Source of the DNA: Ustilaginoidea virens | Lineage: Eukaryota > Ascomycota > Sordariomycetes > Hypocreales > Clavicipitaceae | Length of the DNA stretch: 64,000 nt | Assembly (NCBI RefSeq): GCF_000687475.1 | Contig: NC_057316.1 | Coordinates: 4,588,001 to 4,652,000 of the forward strand | Reading direction: 5' to 3' | Shown here: in pieces, positions 46,000-58,732 of the stretch | How the letters are laid out: each line of letters begins with the position of its first letter | Numbering within the stretch: position 1 is the first letter of the stretch | The notes under the pieces: generated by a model | What the model was told of the DNA's origin: nothing | Databases searched by the model: none | Seen by the model: only the letters and a program-made list of their open reading frames with translations | Program-made: the position numbers and the translations under genes

Positions 46000-48330
46000 T
46001 CCTATTATGCATCCCCTGCTATTATAACTTTAATATCTTTAACGATATTATTAAAATCGGTATCTTCGAGGCCTTATGCGGGCCCTTCGTATTCCTATAG
46101 GAAAATACGGAATTTCTTATCATTAGGGGCGGTACGGTTGGAACGGTTCTTCAGCTATTATGCTTTTGATTCTTATTGCTCTTTATTAGTATAATTAGAT
46201 GACTAATATCCTAATTTATTATAAATAAAGCAACGTCTTTAACGGGGCCTGGCTGGAAAGGCGCGATTTTATTATTACCGTTGATACTGCTACTATGGGC
46301 CGAATCGGCGTTAAGGGCATTAGTGCCGATCGTTAGATTGACTATATCTACGGTCTGTAAATAGCGCTATATTATTATTAATATCGTTAGTATCGTGATA
46401 TTATTGCTATTAAAGGAAATGATGCTATTGATTTATATAGACCGACTCATAGATAGAAAGGGATCGCCGTAGGTTAGCGGCGAGGCCTTCGAATGTAGGG
46501 GCATAACGATATAAGGCCTGGCTACACTTAGGGGTATCCCTTATAGCGTTAAGCACTTGCCGATAAAGCTCTATATTAGCTATAAAGGGGGGAAAAAGAC
46601 CACGATATAGGTATTAAAGTTCCTCTAGTAGGATATTAAGGCATTCTAACTTTAACTTATTGGGATATTTTGCGATAATTGATTAGAGCGTTATTCTGTT
46701 CTAATGGTGTAAATAGAATTACTCCGTGCTCTCATTTTCGAAATAGCTTTTGATTTTGCAGACTATATCGTTAAAAGTGAGGGTATCGCGAATACGTTTA
46801 ATATTATTAAAGTAATAGGTCTTAGTATCGCCGATGAGTATGATTTGGAAGGCTCTAGCTAATATATTATCGGGTAATCCTAGTAGGCGGCATTTGCTCT
46901 TAAAAGAGATGACTTTTGGTATAATAAAGTCATCTATTTTGCCGCTATATCTATCCTCTGTGCGATAGCTATGTAAGAGGTCAGATATCTTCTTTGATAT
47001 ATTATCAAACCCGGCCTCTGTATAGGCTTTTTGAGTATAATCTTCCGGAGGGTATTTTAGAATAGTTTGTCGGTTGCCTTATGGCAGGCTGGCGGGATCT
47101 CTTACTGGGTTATCCTATAATCCGGGTCGGTCTGGGTTTATCGATACTCCTTTTAAAACCGTCCGTTTATCGGCCTAAGTAGGGCGATATTAATAGGAAG
47201 GGCCGGGTGCTGTGCCTATTTTTGGCATTATCGGATGAGGATGAGGCGTTAGGGCCTATGGGCCGCAATACCGCGATTCGTGATATCTAGTATTAGGGGC
47301 GGTATTGGCTTGGAGGGTATTATTATTAGGGTCCTCTATTAAAGGAAGCATATTATTGGGGCTTATAACTCAGCCTCTATTAGGCATGCTATAACCTCGA
47401 GGGGTATTGAGATAGCCGCTTTAGCTAGGGGTATAATCCCTAGGTTGATATGATTGATCGGGTCGGTCTTATGGGCTATAATCATCGGCCGTTGTATATT
47501 ATTGATGACGGGAGCTTTCCCCTGTTTCGAATAGCGGCCTATTGTAAATAGGCGTCTTCCCTTTTGGTTGTTAGGACCGGCCCCTTTCTTTATCAGTAGG
47601 GGCAGGGTCAAGGGGCTTTTTCGATATAGAGGGGGGGACGATAGGTTGTTATAACTGTAATCGTGCCATTAGTGTAATAAAGTTCCTTGGCGTTAATAGG
47701 GCTTGTGAGAGCCGTAATGCGAGCCTTGGTGAGGGTATTCGTATAACTATTATGGGGGCTCGTGATGATAATAATAAGGGCCTTATGCGTGTATATAAGG
47801 GCGTATTTTAAAGCCTTTATATCTCTTGCTTAGTATTACCGATAGGTAGTGAGGTTTCCCTAGTAGGGTTGAGCCGGGATAGGAATACGCTACGAGCAAG
47901 TTATCGGGTTACTTCCTCTTGAGGCTATTATAGATTCTATTATTGTTGAAGGCATTTAAGTAGGGTTGGTGTTGTTAAGGAACCCGATACTCCAATATAT
48001 ACACCGCGTTCCCGTAATATTGAGCGGAATTGCCGTAAAACCTAAGCATTAATATAGCGGAATAGGGCTTTATTCTACTCGCTATAATCCTCGCGGAATT
48101 ATTCCTAGAGATTATTATCTAGGTGGGTGTTTTCCTTATAGGTATCTATAAGGAACGCAATACGGTTGTGTAGCTATATATTCGTAGCATTATTAGGGTC
48201 GACGGGCTCTATAGCGTTGGTCCAACTGTTATTAAAGAGTGAGGCAAACCGTTATATCCTCTTAGGTAGCTCTTATAGTTGTTGTGATGATATTGATGAT
48301 GAGGCTATAGTATTGAAGGGGGGGGGATGT
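46000..48330 (-). pseudogene. A2 gag remnant
   Basis: A Gag frame read through stops: ITSTKARITALTSPINAKEL near 47700, FRSILRERGVYIGVSGSL near 48000, FIIPKVISFKSKCRLLGLP near 46890-46945, FYLHHQNRITL*SIIAKYP near 46670-46720, and LFPPFIANIELYRQVLNAIRD near 46550-46600. The knuckle near 46230-46260 keeps the first Cys (CFIYNK) with a later Cys to Tyr. The plus frames at 45964 and 48166 and the minus frame 47363-47611 are other-frame shadows. Confidence 0.75.
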
Positions 48331-48658
48331 GTTGTAAGGAGTATAAGATTCACTCTTGCAAGGAGTGTAAGATTCGAGAAGGCTTTTACTGTAGTGGTAA
48401 AAGAAAGAAAGAATAGGAAGAGGTTATAAATCGTTCTTCCTAGATGCTGAGGGTATCTTTAAAGATCGTGATATTTAGTGTAAGTTTCTTCCTCGTAATA
48501 GATAAGGGGAAGGAGAGGTCATAAATCGTTCTCCCTCTAGTTAGCACAGCTAAGAAAGCTCAACTGCCTCTTTAATATTAATATCTTGCTGATCTATGAT
48601 GCACCGTTCTTTGCGGGATGTAATTATCCTATGAGTGGTAGTTATCACTACTGATTAG
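48331..48658 (-). other. A2 leader
   Basis: Untranslated leader. It contains two copies of an AATCGTTCTYCCT-type motif (about 48428 and 48525) and the segment AGATCAGCAAGATATTAA... next to the family-wide start CTAATCAGTAGTGATAAC at the LTR. The three GGAGGC-type leader repeats of A1/A3 are not recognisable. Confidence 0.5.
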
Positions 48659-49003
48659 TGTTGATATAAACTCGGAGTACCTAGTTATACGTAGGGTCGC
48701 GCGCGTGGTATTAAGTACCGTGAGGTCATCGGTTAAAGGTATGATTACTTCTTTGATTATGACTATGACTATCTAAAAGGAAAGAAAGGAAGTAAAAGAG
48801 GGTAATTACACGATGTGGCCTTTTTGTGCGTGTGCCGTTGTCACGTGCATCGGCGCAGTCGGGCCGGGCTGCCCGCGTGCCCTACCGGGCTCAGGGGTAA
48901 AGGGGCAAAAGGGGCTAAAGTGGCCATATCGTGCGCATCGGGTGTGCGCGGCACATCCGTCGCAATGTGCCCAATTGGGCACCTTGCGATAGCGATTCCG
49001 ACA
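48659..49003 (-). repeat. 5' LTR of copia A2
   Basis: 345 bp, TGTTGATATAAACTCGG to GATTCCGACA; the palindrome GTGCCCAATTGGGCAC is perfect here (48966-48981). Confidence 0.93.
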
Positions 49004-49008
49004 ATATA

Positions 49009-51080
49009 TCTAACTATAGGGGTAGTCGGTAGATAGGCTATATATTTAAGCTATTCTATTAGGCGAGGGTATTACGAACTTATCGCTTAGCGAGGTATTT
49101 CCTAGCTTTATTAGTGGCCTTTTGTAATATTAAGGCGCATTATAATACTAATGTTAAAATCCTATAGTAGCCTACTAGGCTGCTGGCCTAATGCCCTACT
49201 GGCTTACTGATCTTCTAGTCCTTATACCGCCTCTTGGACTTACGGTAGTCTTACCAACCTTAGGCCTTTGCCTTTTACCTTAGGATTTTCAGTGGATTAT
49301 TTACTGTATATCAAGTAAGGTAGGCCTTATTAAAAAAAGGTGTGGCATTGCTAAATTAGCGTGGTGGGCCTACTAGTGTGGTGGCGGCCTACTAGTGTGG
49401 TGGCTAGTCCACTAGTGTGGTGGGTAGTCACTAGCGTGGTGGTTAGTCACTAGCGTGGTGGCTAATTATTAGTGCGGTGGTTAGGGTGGTTGGAAAGGCT
49501 GGATATAGTGGGGCTGCTGACGTATTATATATGTGGCATAGCGAGCATTACGGGGAGCTTTCTTACTGGCTACCTTAGATGCCTGGGCCCACCCCTCCTT
49601 CGTGTATATATAGGATAGCTTTTCCCCTTCTTTCTAGATAGTAGAAGGGCAGCACAATTGAGTCTGTTAATGCACTATATGCCTCTTAACTTCTTACCTT
49701 CCCTGTGTTTTCTGGTTATCTTATATTTGCCTTGCCTTTACACTTGCCTTGCTTTATAGCACTTGTATAGTCTTAGGACTTGGTGAAAAATCTAGTATTT
49801 ATACTAAGATTAGTTCACAGGTCGCAGACAGTCTTGTGCTATCTAGCTAGCTAGTAATGCTCTGCTTTTATAGTGACCTTAAGAATTGCAATAACTAATA
49901 AGCTAGGGGGTGAGTTATCTATAAGTTGGGGATATGCTCTAAAGACTAATAATATAGGCATTAGACCGTTAGGTCTAGTAGAATTATTAACAGCTTTTAT
50001 AGTAAGCTATAATTTCTATTTCTTTATTATTAGGTTACCTACTTCGTTATTGATAATTATATAGGCTTGGCGTAAGAGGGCGTAGTATCTCTCGACCTTA
50101 CTAATACTATTATGGGCTTCTATAGAGATTTTATTTATATTAATAGAGAGAAGCCGGGCATTATAGCGGAATTTAGTAGGGGTAAAGTTAGGTCTGGCAT
50201 TATGAACTATTTAGTCCGGTAAACTAAGGTAGGTATTAATTTAGTATTCCTTAAAGGCATTCTAAATATTATAGGCCTTTTACTTTTATAGATTAAAGAA
50301 TCTAGCTGCCTAAAAGCTTATTGCGGCATCTATAATGTGTAATACCGGCCGATTATTAATATAAAGGATATCAATAATAATTTCGTAGTTAAATTAGCTA
50401 ATATTATTATCCTTAAGTGTGAATTTAAATCGGCTAGGTGCCTTTGCGTTTATCTGGCATTAATAGTATATATAGGTAATATTCTCGATAATATTACGGT
50501 TAATATTATTATAACTAGCCCGTTAAAGTAATTTAGAGAGCCTATTAATAGAGGGGTGCCTAAATCGACGATATAGCTAATAGATTTCTTATAACAATAG
50601 ATAGAAGGCTATAGTATCTATAGTATTAAGAGTCTACTATAGATATCCCTATTTCCTAATAATTAGGACCTTAATATCCCTTTGGATGAATAGGTTATTA
50701 AGATTATTAAGCTTTACGCCTATCCTATCTATATCTATAATAGAATATAAAAAGGGGGTGCTACTATTAAAAACGTAGAAGGGGATATTACTAAATATTA
50801 TCGGGATATTTAGTATACCGGAAGAGGTGGCAAAGCTTACGCTAAAGTTTATTATATGCTTTTTATTAGTTATCTTGATGGTTAGGGTCTTTATTAATCT
50901 TATTAGTGCCTTTATTTGACCTAGGCCTATTATTAATAGGCCGGAGGCGCTGGTATCTAGGAGGATTCTGCGGAAGGTATAGTTACTATAGTACTTTTCT
51001 TTTAGAAAGGCAGAATTACGGTTCGGTAAAGGTATTCGGAAGGGGTTAACTTATAAGAAGGCGTATCGGTATAATTTATT
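49009..51080 (-). pseudogene. A3 integrase and protease, split by solo LTR C1
   Basis: A3 resumes at 49009 with sequence homologous to A2 44565 onward, is interrupted by LTR C1 (49152-49893), and continues through the integrase core and protease (about 50650-50990) on the minus strand. The protease catalytic area is homologous to A2 45740 but carries additional changes. The plus frame at 49873 is a shadow. Heavily RIPed. Confidence 0.8.
49152..49893 (+). repeat. Solo LTR C1 (742 bp)
   Basis: An isolated family C LTR with TGTTA...CAATA (CAACA by RIP) ends and the perfect 5-bp target duplication ACTAA (49147-49151, 49894-49898). The empty-site sequence is seen in A2 (AATACTAATAAGCTAGG near 44702). 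It has a ~19-bp minisatellite with seven units at 49359-49490. No internal region, so the element recombined down to one LTR. Confidence 0.92.
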
Positions 51081-54000
51081 TTGCAGGGCCTATAATATCT
51101 CAATAGATAATAACGGTTCTGCTTATATAAGGGCTAGGAAATACTATGTAGCTATAATTTGCGGTATAGTAGTATTCTCTATATCTTAGTTTATATCCCC
51201 TACTATTATTACTTCGATATTATTAATAATATTATTAAGGTTAGCCTCTTCTTCTTCTTTAGGGCCTTAAGGCCTAGGCTTTTTATATTACTATAAGAAA
51301 ATATAGAATTTCTTATTATTAGGGGCAGTATAGTGGGATCGGTTCTTTATCTATTGGTCCTTTTGTTAAAATCCTATAGTAGCCTACTAGGCTGCTGGCC
51401 TAATGCCCTACTGGTCTACTAACCTTCTGGCCTTTATACCGCCTCTTGGACTTAGGGTAGTCTTACATTAGGCCTTTGCCTTTTACCTTAAGGATTTTCA
51501 GTGGATTATTTACTGTATATCAAGTAAGGTAGGCCTTGTTAAAAAGGTGTGGCATTGCTAAATTAACGTGGTAGCCCATTAGCGTGGTGGCGGCCTACTA
51601 GTGTGGTGGCTAGTTTACTAGTATGGTGGTTAGTCACTAGCGTGGTCGCTAGTCCACTAGTATGGTGGCTAGTATACTAGCGTGGTGGTTAGTCTACTAG
51701 CGTAATGGCTAGTTACTAGTGCGCTGGTTAGGGTGGTTGGAAAGGCCGGATATAGTGGGTTTGCTGACGTATCATATACGTGGCATAGCGAGCATTACGG
51801 GGAGCTTTCTTACTGGCTACCTTAGATGCCTGGGCCCACCCCTCCTTCGTGTATATATAGGATAGCTTTCCCCCTTTTTTCTAGATAGTAGAAGGGCAGC
51901 ACAATCAAGTCTGTTAATGCACTATATGCCTCTTAACTTCTTACCTTCCCTGTGTTTTCTGGTTATCTTATATTTGCCTTGCCTTTACACTTGCCTTGCT
52001 TTATAGCACTTGTATAGTCTTAGGACTTGGTGAAAAATCTAGTATTTATACTAAGATTAGTTCACAGGTCGCAGACAGTCTTGTGCTATCTAGCTAGCTA
52101 GTAAGGCTCTGCTTTTATAGTAACCTTGAAAATTGCAACACCTTTAATTCTTATTGCTTTTTAGTAGAGTAATTGGATAACTAATACCCTATTTTATTAT
52201 AAATAAAGCATCTTCTTTAACGGGGTCTAGCTAGAAAAGTGCGATTCTATTATTGCTACTATAGGCTAAATCGGCATTAAAAGCGGGATTAACTATATCT
52301 ACAATTAGTAAATAACACCATATTATTATTAAGATCTTCAATATCCTAATATTATTAATCTTATTATTATTGAAGGAATTAATACTATTAAGTTATATAG
52401 GTAGTCTTATAAATAGAAAGGAATCGCCGTAAGTTAGCGGTAAAGCCTTTGAATATAAGGGCATAACGATATAGGGCCTAGCTATACTTAAGGGTATCCC
52501 TTATAGCATTAAGGACTTATCGATGAAGCTCTATATTAGCTATAAAGGGCGGAAAAAGATTATAATATAGGCATTAAAGTTTCTTTAGTAGGATATTAAG
52601 GTATTCTAGCTTTAATTTATCGGGATACTTTGCAATAGTTAATTAGAGCATTATTCTATTCTAATAGTATAAATAGAATTGCTTTATGCTCTTATTTTCG
52701 AAATAGCTTTTAATTTTACGGACTATATCGTTAAAAGTGAGGGTATCGCGAATATATTTAATATTATTAAAGTAAAAGGTCTTAGTATCGCCGATTAGTA
52801 TAATTTAAAAAGCTTTAGCGAATATATAATTAGGCAGTCCTAATAGGCGGTATTTGCTTTTAAAGGATACTACTTTTAGTATAAAAAAGTAATCTATTTT
52901 ACTGCTATATCTATCCTCTGTATAATAGCTGTGTAAGAGGTTAGATATCTTTTTCGATATATTATTAAACCTGGCCTTTATATAGGCTCTTTAGGTATAA
53001 TCTTCTTAGTAGTATTATTATTCTAAAGGGTATTTTAGAATGGCTTATCGGTAGCCTTACGGTAGGCTAGTAGGATCTCTAGCTAGGTTATCTTATAACC
53101 TGGGTCGGTCTAGGTTTACCGGACCTCCTATTAAAACTATCTATTTATCGGCCTAAATAGGCCGATATTAGCGGGAAAGGCCGGGTGCTATACCTATTTT
53201 TGGCATTATCGGATGAGGCGTTTGGGCCCGATATTTAGTATTAGGGGCATCCTCTATTAATAGAAGTATATTATTATGGCCTATAACCCGAGCTCTATTG
53301 GGTATACTATAACCTTAAGGGGCATTAAGGTAGCTGCCTCAGCTAGCCCAGCTAGGGGTATAACCCCTAGGGTATAATATTTAATCGGTCGGGCTATAGT
53401 CTTCGTCGGCTATTATATATTATTATTAGGAGCTTTCCCTTATTTCGAATAGCGACCTATTATAAATAGGCGTCTTCCCTTTTTATTATTAGGACTGCCC
53501 TTTATCTTCTTTTTCTTTAATAGGGGTAGGGGTAAAGGTATAAGGCTTTTTCAATATTAAGGGGGGGATAATAGGTTATTATAATTGTAATTATGCCACC
53601 TTTAGTATTGCAAAGTCCTTTAATATTAAGGCTTATAAGGATCTTCTTAAGGGTCTTACTGCAGTAGGTACCTATAATAAATTTCGTAAGCCTATAACTT
53701 CTTAGTTGAAATTACCGATAGGTACTAATGCTTCTTTATAAGGGTTGAGTCGTAACTGGAATATTTTACGACCTAATTAATAGTCGATCTCTTCTTAAGG
53801 CTATTTAGGGTTCTATTGTTATTAAAGGCATTCTATTAAGGTAGGTATTATAATAGAGCCTAATGCTCCAATATATATACCGTAATCTTATAAGTATATG
53901 CGGAATTCGCATAGGAATAGTGGATTAATACGATTAAATAGCTATTCATCCTATTCACTATAGTCTTTATAAAATAATTCCTATAGGTCATCATTAATAA

Positions 54001-54240
54001 TATAGTCCTTCTCAAAGGTATAGATTAAGAAGGCTAGGCGGTTATATAATGCTATAGTGGTAGCATCGGGCGTAACTGGCTTTATTATAGTGGTCTAATT
54101 GTTATTAAGTAAGGGGGTAAATCGCTATAGCCTTTCGAGTAGTGCCGGTTGTAATATCGGTGATTGTGATTATACTATAGTATTAAGAGGAGAGTTTAGG
54201 AGGGGGGGGGGGATATATTATAAGGAGTGCAATATTCACT
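51080..54240 (-). pseudogene. A3 gag remnant, split by solo LTR C2
   Basis: Gag of A3 on the minus strand, homologous to A1 3640-5990, interrupted by LTR C2 at 51364-52140. Blocks seen include those matching FYLHH*NRITL (about 52650) and SFKSKY-LL-LP (about 52850). It is dense with TAG/TAA and practically no open frame survives. The G-run at 54201-54212 (plus strand) lies at the Gag start. Confidence 0.75.
51364..52140 (+). repeat. Solo LTR C2 (777 bp)
   Basis: An isolated family C LTR, TGTTA...CAACA, with the perfect target duplication CCTTT (51359-51363, 52141-52145). The minisatellite has nine units (about 51566-51738), two more than C1, which accounts for the extra length. Little RIP relative to the A3 sequence around it, so it is a younger insertion or partly protected. 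Confidence 0.92.
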
Positions 54241-54650
54241 CTTATAAGAAGTATAAGATCGGTCTTTACCGGTAGGGGTAAAGGGAAGAAAAGAAGGGGT
54301 TAGTTAGTAAAACAACCGTTTAATAGAATAGATTATTTGCCTCCTATAGTAAGTAGGTAACCGTTTAATGGAATAGGTCAGCCGCCTCCTATCTATACTA
54401 AGGGTATCTTTAAAGATTGTGATAATTAATATATTTTCTTCCTTTATAATAGACGAAGATAGAAGAGATCCATATCGTTCTTCTAATTAATTAGCAGTAT
54501 AACTATTTAATAGAATGGGTTATCTGCCTTCCTAATTAGTACGATTTGCAATAGAAATCGTCTCTTTAAGAGTAACCTTACTGATCTATAATGCACCGTT
54601 CTTTGCGGGATATAATTATCCTATAAGTAGTGGTTATCACTATTAATTAG
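54240..54650 (-). promoter_or_regulatory. A3 leader with three repeats
   Basis: Reverse copies of the family A leader repeat at about 54308-54347, 54355-54400 and 54497-54540 (AACCGTTTAATGGAATAGGTCAGCC-type, shown here split). They match those at 3294-3516 in A1. Confidence 0.55.
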
Positions 54651-54988
54651 TATTAATATAAACTCAGGGTACCCAGTTATACGTGGGGTCGCGCGCGTGG
54701 TATTATGTACCGTGAAGTTACTAGTTAAAGGGATAATTACTTCTTTAATTATAACTAACTAACTAAGAGGAAAGAAAGGAAGCAAAAGAGTAATTATACG
54801 ATATAGCCTTTTTATGCATACCGTAGTCACATGCATCGGCGCAGTTGGGCCGGGCTGCCCGCGTGCCCTACCGGGCTTAAGGGTAAAGGGGTAAAGGGGC
54901 TAAAGTGGCTACATCGTGCGCATCGGGTGTGCGCGGCATATCCGTCGCAATGTGCCCAATTGGGCACCTTGCAACAGCGATTCCGACA
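54651..54988 (-). repeat. 5' LTR of copia A3
   Basis: 338 bp, from TATTAATATAAACTCAGG to GATTCCGACA, then the GAAAG duplication at 54989-54993. Confidence 0.9.
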
Positions 54989-54993
54989 GAAAG

Positions 54994-57900
54994 GAAAGTG
55001 CGGCGCGGTCTCGGCAGGTTATGCCGCCGATAATATTATCGCGCCGCAGTATTATACCGTACAGTCGGTATATTGAATATCGCAGCTAAAATAAAGGGGC
55101 AAAAAGGGGCAGCAGTAAACGCAGTAAAAGCAGTAAATGCACACAATATTGAATATAGGAAAATCCACATACTTGCCACCTATGATATTACTAATACCTT
55201 CCAAACGCAGTCAGATATTGACCGGCCTCTTTACCCACCCTTCCATATATATAATAGCCTGATTACAGTCAATAAAGGTCTTAAGGGCTTTATTAGGCGT
55301 TCCCTTAGTTATTATATCGGTGAGATTATTATTCCTATTAATCTAATGGATCTTATATATCTCCTAGCGCTCGTATAACTATCGCAGAGCCATAATATCT
55401 ATTATAAGCCTTTTCTCTTTAGTAGTGCCTAGCTTAATAAGGCATTCGTATAATGAAAATGAATCTGTATACACAACCGTAGGGATTTTTAGTAATCCTA
55501 GCCTGCTAGTAATTATATTGAGGGTTATACCTATTGCGTATGCGATATCGACCTCTTGTACTATATTATATAGCTCTAAAGCGAGTGCGCTGCGCGTCAT
55601 ATACTTACTCTTTGTAAAGCTATAAGTAATGATATTACCGGTTAGCTGGAAGGTGTTATCCGCAGTATCTGCCTTATTACCTAGCACAATTACGTAACCA
55701 ATCTGGGAGCTTAAATCTTTATTATTAGCAAAGAATCCGTCAATAAATATAAAGAGTTTAGCTGTAGTAAGGGCTAGATTGATATACCGTAAGCTACGAT
55801 CCTAGTTATCTAGCTGCTATTGAAGGCGCTTATTTAGTCTTGCGATATCTATAGGATTAGGCTATTGGTATTATGCCGCGACAGATAGGTTAAAAGACGC
55901 CTCGGGCTGGCAGACTGTAGCTATATAAGCACCGCGAGCGCATTATTCGATATAATTACGCTAGGCTATAGGCGCATTCTTGTTGATGGTCGTGATCTTT
56001 TTGCTTTAGCCTTTTTGGCATAGTATTATTATGCCGTCTGTGTTATCAATTGTAAGCATATATCCGTTAAATAGTAGGGGCATAGTTAGTAATAGCTTCG
56101 TCTTAGGCTTAGCGTTAAAGCCTGCTTTAGTAAGCTCCAATTCTTCCTATTAGAAGAAGGCATCATCACTCAGGCTAAGGGTATTATTAGTCTGTATACC
56201 CACGATACCAAAGCATATGCTAGTATCGCTAGTATGGTTAGTATCGCCGGCGGATATCAGCAAACAGGGGTTATAGGTCGATGTAGTTATGCCTAATTTC
56301 TCGTGATGGTGCCGGAAGTATATTGCCTACTAGTGGGTGCCTGCCTCAGCTATTCTATATAGTAGCTTGACTACTTCTATAATAGTATTATCAGGATATT
56401 AGTGAGCTATCTGCTTAGGTAGCTTGGCAATAATTGACCGATTGAGGGTAGTTAATGACTGCATATAAGCCTATATAATATCACGTATCTAAAGGAATAA
56501 GCCGTAGGATTGCTATAATAAGGGGGCTATTGATAATAGTAGCCGTTAACTAGCCTGTTAGATTATAGGGGACTAAATCAATATCAATCGCTTCTTATTA
56601 TCGCCATAACCTTATATCATAAGCCTAGACTTCTTATATGGGGTATCTATGCCTTTGCCTTTGATTTCTCGTATTATGCGTAAGTTGAATAGACGTTGGG
56701 TTCTATATTGACCGATATTAAAGGTAACGAATCTGAATATATTATAGGCCTATAGTGCTTCTATCTCTATATGGTTAGACTGCTTAAAAGGGTCTCTAGG
56801 GGTTATAATCTTTTCTTCCTGGCGTAATTAGCTAGTAAGCTATAGGTCGGCTTACTCTTTCGCGGTAAGGAAAGAGGCATCGATAACGGTATCAAAAGTT
56901 ATAGTGTTAATGAAAGCTTCTTCTTGGTCTTTATTGATTATAATATCGGATACTACCCTTACTAGTAATAGTGATAATAATACTGGCCGTAACGCTGGTA
57001 TCTTAGCTGGGTTAGGGGTTGGCGATAATGATATTGCAGCTAGAGGTGCGGCTGTAGCTGGTATCCTGACTTCTAGCCTACTGGGGCGGGCCGGGCCTTC
57101 GGGATAGATGATATCTTCGGGATCGTCTATACCAAAATTAGTATCATAGTCGGGGTTGTGGTTATATGGCTTAATAACTGTTGACCGGAACTTAACGGGG
57201 CTATAAGGCATTTATACGATATAGGTCTCACTATCGAGGCTGATTAGCCGGTATAGCCTATGCTATCCACTCTTTTCTCTTTATACCTATATGTCGGACT
57301 GTAGGGGTAGTCGGTAGATAGGCCACGTGTCTGGGCCGTTCTATTAGGCAAGGGTATTGCGAACCTATCGCTTAGTAAGGCATTTCCTAGCTTCATTAGT
57401 AGCCTTTCGTAATATTAAGGCATGTTATAAGACTGATAAGCTAGGGGGTAAGTCATCCGTAAGTCGGGGATATACTCTAAAGACTAGTAATGTAGGTATT
57501 AGGCCGTTAGGCCCAGTAGAATCATTGACGGCTTTAATAGCTAGCTATAGTTTCTATTCCCTTATTAATAGGTTACCTACTTTATTATTGATGATGATAC
57601 AGGCTCTGCGTAATGGGGCGTGATATCTCTCGACTTTACTAATGCTATTGTGGGCTTCTATAGGGATCTCATCTATATTGATAGATAAAAGCCGGGCATT
57701 ATAACGGAATTTAGCGGAGGCGAAGTTTGGACCGGTATTGTAAACTATCCAATCCGGCGGGCCGAGGTATATATCAATCTAGTATTCCTTAAGGACATTC
57801 CAGATATCTTAGGCCTTCTATCTTTATGGATAAAGGGACCTAGCTGCCTGGAAGCTTATTGCAGTATTTACAATATGTAATACCAGCCGATTATCAATAT

Positions 57901-57998
57901 AAAGGATATTTATGATTATTTTATAGTTAAATTAGCGGTTATCCTTTAGAGTAAACTTGAATCGGTTAAGCGCCTTTGCATTTATTTAGCATTAATAG
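54994..57998 (-). pseudogene. Copia A4 pol: RNase H, RT, integrase (part)
   Basis: A4 continues here from 10593. 3' UTR (54994-55200), RNase H with an open 102-codon piece (55379-55687: QEVDIAYAIGITLNIITSR, SFSLYECLIKLGTTKEKR), RT with the catalytic box QTNNT near 56190 (both Asp changed), integrase C-terminus open at 56852-57211 (MPYSPVKFRSTVIKPYN), and the IN core up to 57998, where a family C copia breaks it. Protease, gag and the 5' LTR would lie outside the window. The plus frames at 55073, 55425, 56904 and 57357 are shadows. Confidence 0.85.
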
Positions 57999-58732
57999 TA
58001 TTGCAATTCTTAAGGTCACTATAAAAGCAGAGCCTTACTAGCTAGCTAGATAGCACAAGACTGTCTGCGACCTGTGAACTAATCTTAGTATGAATACTAG
58101 ATTTTTCACCAAATCCTAAGACTATACAAGTGCTATAAAGCAAGGCAAGTGTAAAGGCAAGGCAAATATAAGATGACCAGAAAACGCAGGGAAGGTAAGA
58201 AGTTAAGAGGCATATAGTGCATTAACAGACTCGATTGTGCTACCCTTCTACTATCTAGAAAGAAGGGGGAAAGCTATCCTATATATATACGAAGGAGGGG
58301 TGGGCCCAGGCATCCGGGGTAGCCAGTAAGAGAGCTCCCCGTAATGCTCGTCACTAATTCCGCTATATCCGACTAACCCCGCTATATCCGGCCTTTCCAA
58401 CCACCCTAGCCACCGCACTAGTAATTAGTCACCCTACTAGTAACTAGCCACTACGCTAGTGACTAACCAACACACTAGTGGACTAGCCACCACACTAGTA
58501 GGCCGCCACCACGCTAGTGGGCAACCACGCTAATTTAGCAATGCCACACCTTTTTAACAAGGCCTACCTTACTTGATATACAGTAAATAATCCACTGAAA
58601 ATCCTTAAGGTAAAAGGCAAAGGCCTAAGGTAAGACTACTATAAGTCCAAGAGGTGGTATAAGGGTCAGAAGGTCAGTAAGCCAGTAGGGCATTAGGCTA
58701 GCAGCCTAGTAGGCTACTATAGGATTTTAACA
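57999..58732 (-). repeat. 3' LTR of family C copia (C3)
   Basis: 734 bp, the reverse of C1/C2, with outer end TATTGCAATTC and inner end TTTTAACA. The minisatellite has seven units (about 58405-58530). A GCTATATCCG...CC segment is duplicated at 58361-58392. Confidence 0.9.

Larger units (their letters stand above)
41841..49003 (-). mobile_element. Copia A2, complete but RIPed
   Basis: A 7,163-bp family A element with 345-bp LTRs at both ends and the target duplication ATATA (41836-41840 and 49004-49008) in A3's integrase region. Gag and leader differ from A1/A3 (no clear copies of the three leader repeats), so it is a sub-family. Less RIPed than A3: several open stretches remain. All enzyme frames still contain stops or active-site changes. 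Confidence 0.92.
10594..54988 (-). mobile_element. Copia A3, opened by several later insertions
   Basis: A family A copia whose ends lie 44 kb apart because other elements jumped into it. The outer ends are TATTGATATAAACTC (TG to TA) and GATTCCGACA, flanked by the 5-bp duplication GAAAG (10589-10593, 54989-54993). Its own sequence is 10594-10695, 39225-41840, 49009-49151, 49899-51363 and 52146-54988. Inserted in it are B1, A2, solo LTR C1 and solo LTR C2, each with its own 5-bp duplication. It is the most heavily RIPed family A copy. Confidence 0.85.

Noticed and set aside
49359..49490. CRISPR-like spaced repeat
   Set aside because: Units are directly adjacent and degenerate, without spacers; it is a minisatellite in an LTR, and the genome is fungal.
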